Source of the DNA: CALJFL01 sp963669435
GTDB lineage: Bacteria; Pseudomonadota; Gammaproteobacteria; Pseudomonadales; Halieaceae
Direction: 5' to 3'
NCBI GenBank assembly: GCA_963669435.1
Contig: OY770025.1
Location: 3,224,001 to 3,288,000 of the forward strand
Length of the DNA: 64,000 bases
Positions 60,935-64,000 of this stretch are shown piece after piece. Both the position numbers and the translations under genes were made by a program. The notes under the pieces were generated by a model. That model made no database searches and had not been told where the DNA came from. It worked only from the letters and a program-made list of their open reading frames with translations. How positions within the stretch are numbered: position 1 is the stretch's first letter; every line of letters starts with the position of its first letter.

Positions 60935-61474
60935 ATGAAGCAATTATTATTAGGCCTGGTCGTAGGCGCCAGCATGCAGGCAATGGCCGCAAATGCGCAA
61001 CAATCGCTGGGTTCCACCCTGGAAGTGTATGTTTTTCCCAAGGCGGGGCAGGACAGTGGCCAGCAATCCCAGGACGAGGCGGCCTGTTATGAATGGGCGG
61101 TGGGTGAAGTGGGAACAGATCCATTTAACGCCCAGAAACAAGAGCAAGCTGCCGCAGAGCAGGCGTCCGCAGAAAGTGCATCGGCCCAACAATCGACCCA
61201 GGGCGCCGGCGCGCGGGGTGCTTTGGGTGGTGCCGCCGTGGGTGCGGTGATCGGGGAGATCGCGGATGATGACGCCGGCAAAGGTGCAGCCTGGGGCGCT
61301 GCTATTGGTGGTATCAGTTCCCGCCGCAGGGCGCGCAGCCAGGCGGAACAAACGACCTCACAGGCGCAGTCACAATACCAATCTACTGCCCAGGCCAGTG
61401 CCGCTTCCATTGATAACTTCAAGAAAGCTTTCAGCGTGTGCCTGGAAGCCAAAGATTACCTGGTCAAGTATTAA
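60935..61474 (+). CDS. Glycine-zipper periplasmic protein
   Basis: This protein of 179 residues has a signal peptide (about 1-20). After an unusual CYEWAV segment comes an Ala/Gln/Ser-rich coil, then a glycine zipper (RGALGGAAVGAVIGEI and GKGAAWGAAIGGISSRR, about 90-125), then a Gln/Ser-rich coil and a C-terminal CLEAKDYLVKY. It resembles the YMGG-like/Gly-zipper proteins that associate with membranes, but no function is known. It is separated by 117 bases from the amidohydrolase. Confidence 0.75.
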   Translation: MKQLLLGLVVGASMQAMAANAQQSLGSTLEVYVFPKAGQDSGQQSQDEAACYEWAVGEVGTDPFNAQKQEQAAAEQASAESASAQQSTQGAGARGALGGAAVGAVIGEIADDDAGKGAAWGAAIGGISSRRRARSQAEQTTSQAQSQYQSTAQASAASIDNFKKAFSVCLEAKDYLVKY

Positions 61475-61485
61475 AGGAGCAGATG

Positions 61486-61896
61486 ATGAAGAACATCTTA
61501 CTCATGGCAGCTACTGTCCTCGCTAGCTCCCCGGTATTTTCTGACGATATAAGAGAGGCGAAGCGCTTGCTCTGCTCTCAGGGTCAGGTGATGGTATGCC
61601 TGCACAGTGCTCCCTGTGCTGTTGTTGCCCCTGAGTCGGTGGCGTCACCTCGGTTCCTGGTCGTAGACACGCGCGCCAAAACAATTTCCACCACCAAAGC
61701 CAGTGGCGACGAACGTCGTAGTGATATCGGAAATCTGACCCGCGAAGGTGGCCTGATTGTCGCCCAGGGCAGGCACGATGAGCGCGCCTTCAGCTTCGTA
61801 ATCGATGAAGCCACTGGCACTTTTACTGGCTCGGTAGCATCAGACGGATACACCATTAACTCTTTCGGCGCCTGTACCGATGCGGACGTGAAATAG
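61486..61896 (+). CDS. Hypothetical exported cysteine-containing protein
   Basis: This encodes 136 residues with a signal peptide (about 1-17, ending PVFSDD) and four cysteines (LLCSQG, MVCLHS, APCAVV and GACTD) that could form two disulfides. A beta-strand-rich middle (RFLVVDTRAKTISTTKAS) follows. I recognise no family. AAGGAG lies six bases before the ATG at 61486; the ATG at 61483 is an alternative. It starts 11 bases after the glycine-zipper gene, so the two are probably co-transcribed. Confidence 0.65.
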   Translation: MKNILLMAATVLASSPVFSDDIREAKRLLCSQGQVMVCLHSAPCAVVAPESVASPRFLVVDTRAKTISTTKASGDERRSDIGNLTREGGLIVAQGRHDERAFSFVIDEATGTFTGSVASDGYTINSFGACTDADVK

Positions 61897-61930
61897 CAAT
61901 CGTCGCATCTCCGCCCTTGTCACGACGAAA

Positions 61931-62599
61931 TCAGGATAAACCTTTAACTGGCAACAGGGCGCCGTGTACTGCGCTGGCATTGTCTGATGCCAGAAAACAT
62001 ATGACCCGTGCGAGATCCTCTGGCTTCACCCAGTCGGCATAATTTGCGTCTGGCATGGCCTCGCGGTTGGGGGGCGTATCAATAATGCTTGGTAACACCG
62101 CGTTGACATTAACGCCTTTAGTTTTCAGCTCCTCCGACAGACTCTCGGTGAGTCGCATGACGCTTGACTTTGCGCAGCAGTAGGCGCTCATGTCGGCAGC
62201 CCCAGCCAGTGCTCCCAGCGCACCGATGTTCACCATGGCACCTTTGGTGTTGCACAGCGCCGGCGTTGCCGCGCTTACGGCGTGACGCAGCGTCGTAACG
62301 TTGAGCTTGAACATTAACTGCCACTGTTCTTCGGAGGGGTCGCTGGCACTTATACCCATGGCGAACCCACCGGCAATGTTAAACAGCGCGTCTAAGTCGC
62401 CCAGGCTTTCAAAACGTGCACGCACCGCGTCTGCGTCCAGTAAGTCCAGCTTATGATAATTGTCGCAGTGGGGAAGGGTGTCTGCTTCGATAATGTCCAG
62501 GCCGGTCACCCGCGCGCCATATCCGCTCGCTATTTTGGCCGTGGCCTGACCCAATGAGCCGGCCGCGCCGGTGATGGCAATGTGTTTGTTGCTGAGCAT
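61931..62599 (-). CDS. Short-chain dehydrogenase/reductase lacking the usual Ser
   Basis: This SDR of 222 residues has the cofactor loop GAAGSLG (11-17), NIAGG in place of NNAG, and Tyr140-x3-Lys144 (YCCAK). The residue 13 before the Tyr, normally the catalytic Ser, is Ala127 in VNIGALG. Some SDRs with a NIGA motif share this, so it may be a subgroup feature. The start MLSNKHI has AGGAC upstream; a longer reading to 62665 is not needed. It is convergent with the exported cysteine protein and divergent from glnK. Confidence 0.8.
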   Translation of the reverse strand: MLSNKHIAITGAAGSLGQATAKIASGYGARVTGLDIIEADTLPHCDNYHKLDLLDADAVRARFESLGDLDALFNIAGGFAMGISASDPSEEQWQLMFKLNVTTLRHAVSAATPALCNTKGAMVNIGALGALAGAADMSAYCCAKSSVMRLTESLSEELKTKGVNVNAVLPSIIDTPPNREAMPDANYADWVKPEDLARVICFLASDNASAVHGALLPVKGLS

Positions 62600-62963
62600 G
62601 AGACACGTCCTTGAACTGAAAACTAGGCTTGGGGGTGGCGAGTGCCCGCCCACGATGGAACGCATTGTACCCCAGCTCGTGTGATCCAGTGTGGGTGAAT
62701 TGCCTGAGTCGATGCGCCGCCTTGGGGCGTTTCACGCCGAACTGAAATTCTTAATGGTGCGCTGTGTTAATCACTTATGTCTTGAAAGGGCTGAGCTTTT
62801 TTTGAATCTTTCAGAGGTGCCTTAACGTTTGCCCCAAGTTGTGGCAGGATGCGGAGTCCCATGGCTTAGCACGGTGCACCATATTAGTGCAAGCCTTTCG
62901 GGATAGTCCACGGCCCATCAACAACAGCATAAACGGGCGATCAAAAATAAAGAGGATGCAGCA
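62600..62963. other. Intergenic region upstream of glnK
   Basis: This 364-base gap between the divergent SDR and glnK contains the NtrC box at 62875. Two T-rich stretches (around 62797) and no further clear promoter or RNA gene are seen. A sigma54 site was sought because NtrC needs one. The best GG-N10-GC match (near 62899-62912) is weak at the flanking positions. Confidence 0.5.
62875..62891. promoter_or_regulatory. NtrC-binding site
   Basis: TGCACCATATTAGTGCA matches the NtrC consensus of two TGCAC/GTGCA arms with a seven-base centre, as in TGCACTAAAATGGTGCA. It lies 72 bases upstream of glnK and marks it and amtB as nitrogen-limitation genes. Confidence 0.75.
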
Positions 62964-63302
62964 ATGAAAATGATTACCGCGATCGTCAAGCCGTTCAAGC
63001 TTGATGATGTCCGCGAAGCGTTACAACAAATGGGTATCACTGGCATGACGGTAGAAGAGGTTAAGGGCTACGGTCGCCAGAAGGGTCACACCGAGCTGTA
63101 TCGCGGCGCCGAATACCATGTGGAGTTTCAGCCAAAGATCAAACTGCAGTTGGCAGTCGCCGACGACCAGGTTGACCCCGCTATCGAAGCAATTTGTGGG
63201 GCCGCTAATACTGGCAAGATTGGCGACGGCAAAATTTTTGTTTCGGCACTAGAACAAAGTATCCGCATTCGCACCGGTGAGACCGGTGATGACGCACTGT
63301 AA
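62964..63302 (+). CDS. glnK: P-II nitrogen regulatory protein
   Basis: This signal protein of 112 residues senses 2-oxoglutarate, ATP/ADP and glutamine and regulates AmtB, glutamine synthetase and NtrB. It has the family start MKMITAIVKPFKLDDVREAL and the T-loop with uridylylation Tyr51 in ELYRGAEYHVEF. The C-terminal SALEQSIRIRTGE is conserved. Adjacency to amtB, and the NtrC box upstream, point to GlnK rather than the constitutive GlnB. GAGG lies nine bases before the ATG. The amtB start is 13 bases after its stop. Confidence 0.93.
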   Translation: MKMITAIVKPFKLDDVREALQQMGITGMTVEEVKGYGRQKGHTELYRGAEYHVEFQPKIKLQLAVADDQVDPAIEAICGAANTGKIGDGKIFVSALEQSIRIRTGETGDDAL

Positions 63303-63315
63303 ACGGGAGGCAATG

Positions 63316-64000
63316 ATGAAGACCTTAAAACATACCGCACTATTCCTGTTCGCGTCCCTGGCATCGACCGCTGCATTTGCCGATGAGATCAATGGCGCTG
63401 ATACCGCCTGGATTCTGACCTCGACGGCGCTGGTCCTGTTTATGACCATACCGGGCCTGTCATTGTTCTACGCTGGCCTGGTGCGGGTGAAGAATGTGCT
63501 GTCCGTACTGATGCAGTGTTTTGCACTGACCTGTCTGATGTCACTGGTCTGGTTTTTCCTCGGTTACACCATTGCTTTCGGCAGTGATGGTGTTGAGCAG
63601 GGGCCGTTCATCGGTGACTTTGGCAATATCATGTTTGCAGCAATCAGCATGGACAGTGTCAACGGCACGGTACCGGCTTCGCTGTTTGCTATCTTCCAGA
63701 TGACTTTTGCCATTATTACCCCGGCCTTGATAGTCGGTGGTTTCGCAGAGCGCATGCGTTTCTCCGCGATGTTGCTATTCAGCACCATCTGGCTGATCGT
63801 GGTATACGCACCCATCTGCCACTGGGTTTGGGGTGGCGGTTGGCTAGGTGAAATGGGCGTGCAGGACTTTGCTGGTGGCACCGTCGTTCATATAACCGCG
63901 GCTGTTGCGGCACTGGTGGCAGCCATCGTCATGGGACCGCGTCGTGGTTTTGGCTCGGTTGCCATGCCGCCACATAACCTGACGCTCACTGTTACCGGCG
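63316..64000 (+). CDS. amtB: Ammonium transporter (3' end outside the window)
   Basis: The first 228 residues of AmtB are present; the frame is still open at the window end. A signal peptide (about 1-23, ending AFA) leaves a mature N-terminus outside. The Amt motif FYAGLVRVKNVLS, PALIVGGFAERMRF, CHWVWGGGWLG and FAGGTVVHITAA with the pore His are seen. GGGAGG lies five bases before the ATG at 63316; an ATG three bases upstream is an alternative. GlnK from the preceding gene is expected to block the channel when nitrogen is plentiful. Confidence 0.94.
   Translation, partial: MKTLKHTALFLFASLASTAAFADEINGADTAWILTSTALVLFMTIPGLSLFYAGLVRVKNVLSVLMQCFALTCLMSLVWFFLGYTIAFGSDGVEQGPFIGDFGNIMFAAISMDSVNGTVPASLFAIFQMTFAIITPALIVGGFAERMRFSAMLLFSTIWLIVVYAPICHWVWGGGWLGEMGVQDFAGGTVVHITAAVAALVAAIVMGPRRGFGSVAMPPHNLTLTVTG

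Noticed and set aside
62842..62914. Sigma54 promoter before glnK
   Set aside because: TGGCAG at 62852, TGGCTTAGCACGGTGCA (one base too long) and GG-N10-GC near 62899 were considered; each misses either spacing or several consensus positions, so none is annotated.
1..64000. CRISPR arrays, insertion sequences, prophage genes, tRNA or rRNA genes
   Set aside because: No regularly spaced repeats, transposase or integrase frames, phage structural genes or recognisable tRNA/rRNA sequences were seen.

Overview
The window reads as chromosomal DNA of a Gram-negative, probably marine, gammaproteobacterium. The evidence is a type II secretion ExeA/ExeB pair, a TonB-dependent BtuB receptor, a NodT-type outer-membrane efflux lipoprotein, a class I polyhydroxyalkanoate (PHA) locus and a DUF4212/VC_2705-type symporter pair. 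The Halieaceae/Cellvibrionales group is a reasonable guess from gene content, but this is inference. No insertion sequence, prophage, CRISPR array, tRNA or rRNA was recognised. Most DNA is coding, with short gaps.

Region 1 (about 1-19,560) is a catabolic and carbon-storage block. It holds a glutaryl-CoA-dehydrogenase-like enzyme, an MFS transporter, a GMC flavin alcohol oxidoreductase, two closely related aldehyde dehydrogenases, a zinc alcohol dehydrogenase, an NmrA-like NAD(P)-binding protein and two adjacent IclR regulators. The storage part has phaC, a FabG-like reductase, a CBS-domain protein, and phaB and phaA on the opposite strand. A DNA-binding-domain-only AraC protein, another SDR, a Crp/Fnr regulator and a class II aldolase-fold protein follow. 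Together these suggest oxidation of an unknown alcohol to an acid, with acetyl-CoA surplus stored as PHA. The substrate cannot be read from sequence.

Region 2 (19,590-23,471) holds metY, sstT and a membrane-anchored epoxide-hydrolase-like protein, separated from region 1 by a bidirectional terminator.

Region 3 (23,693-33,012, minus strand) is a cobalamin uptake and late-assembly operon: btuB-cobO-cobQ-btuC-btuD-cobU-cobT-btuF. It has a sigma70-type promoter, a cobalamin riboswitch and a hairpin that would mask the btuB ribosome binding site. cobS lies just upstream outside riboswitch control and carries an apparent single-base frameshift.

Region 4 (33,098-37,830) contains a DUF501 gene, then a three-gene set encoding predicted exported proteins: a lipoprotein cytochrome c, a Tat-type FAD lactone/alditol-oxidase-like enzyme and a Tat-type fold-III PLP enzyme. 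This set is the best candidate for an undescribed system. A class I DAHP synthase follows.

Region 5 (37,898-50,974) has a FUSC/OMF/DUF1656/HlyD efflux operon with an ion channel and a PerM-like protein downstream. It also has a class II aldolase, an MscS channel, a DUF481 barrel, a DUF4212 plus sodium:solute symporter pair and a small unknown protein.

Region 6 (51,002-64,000) has msrA, a nitronate monooxygenase divergent from a PadR regulator with clear operator repeats, an AsmA-like protein, gspA-gspB, a lipoprotein made of 13-residue repeats, an alkaline phosphatase, an exported amidohydrolase, two small exported proteins and an SDR. It ends with glnK-amtB preceded by a canonical NtrC box; amtB runs off the window end.
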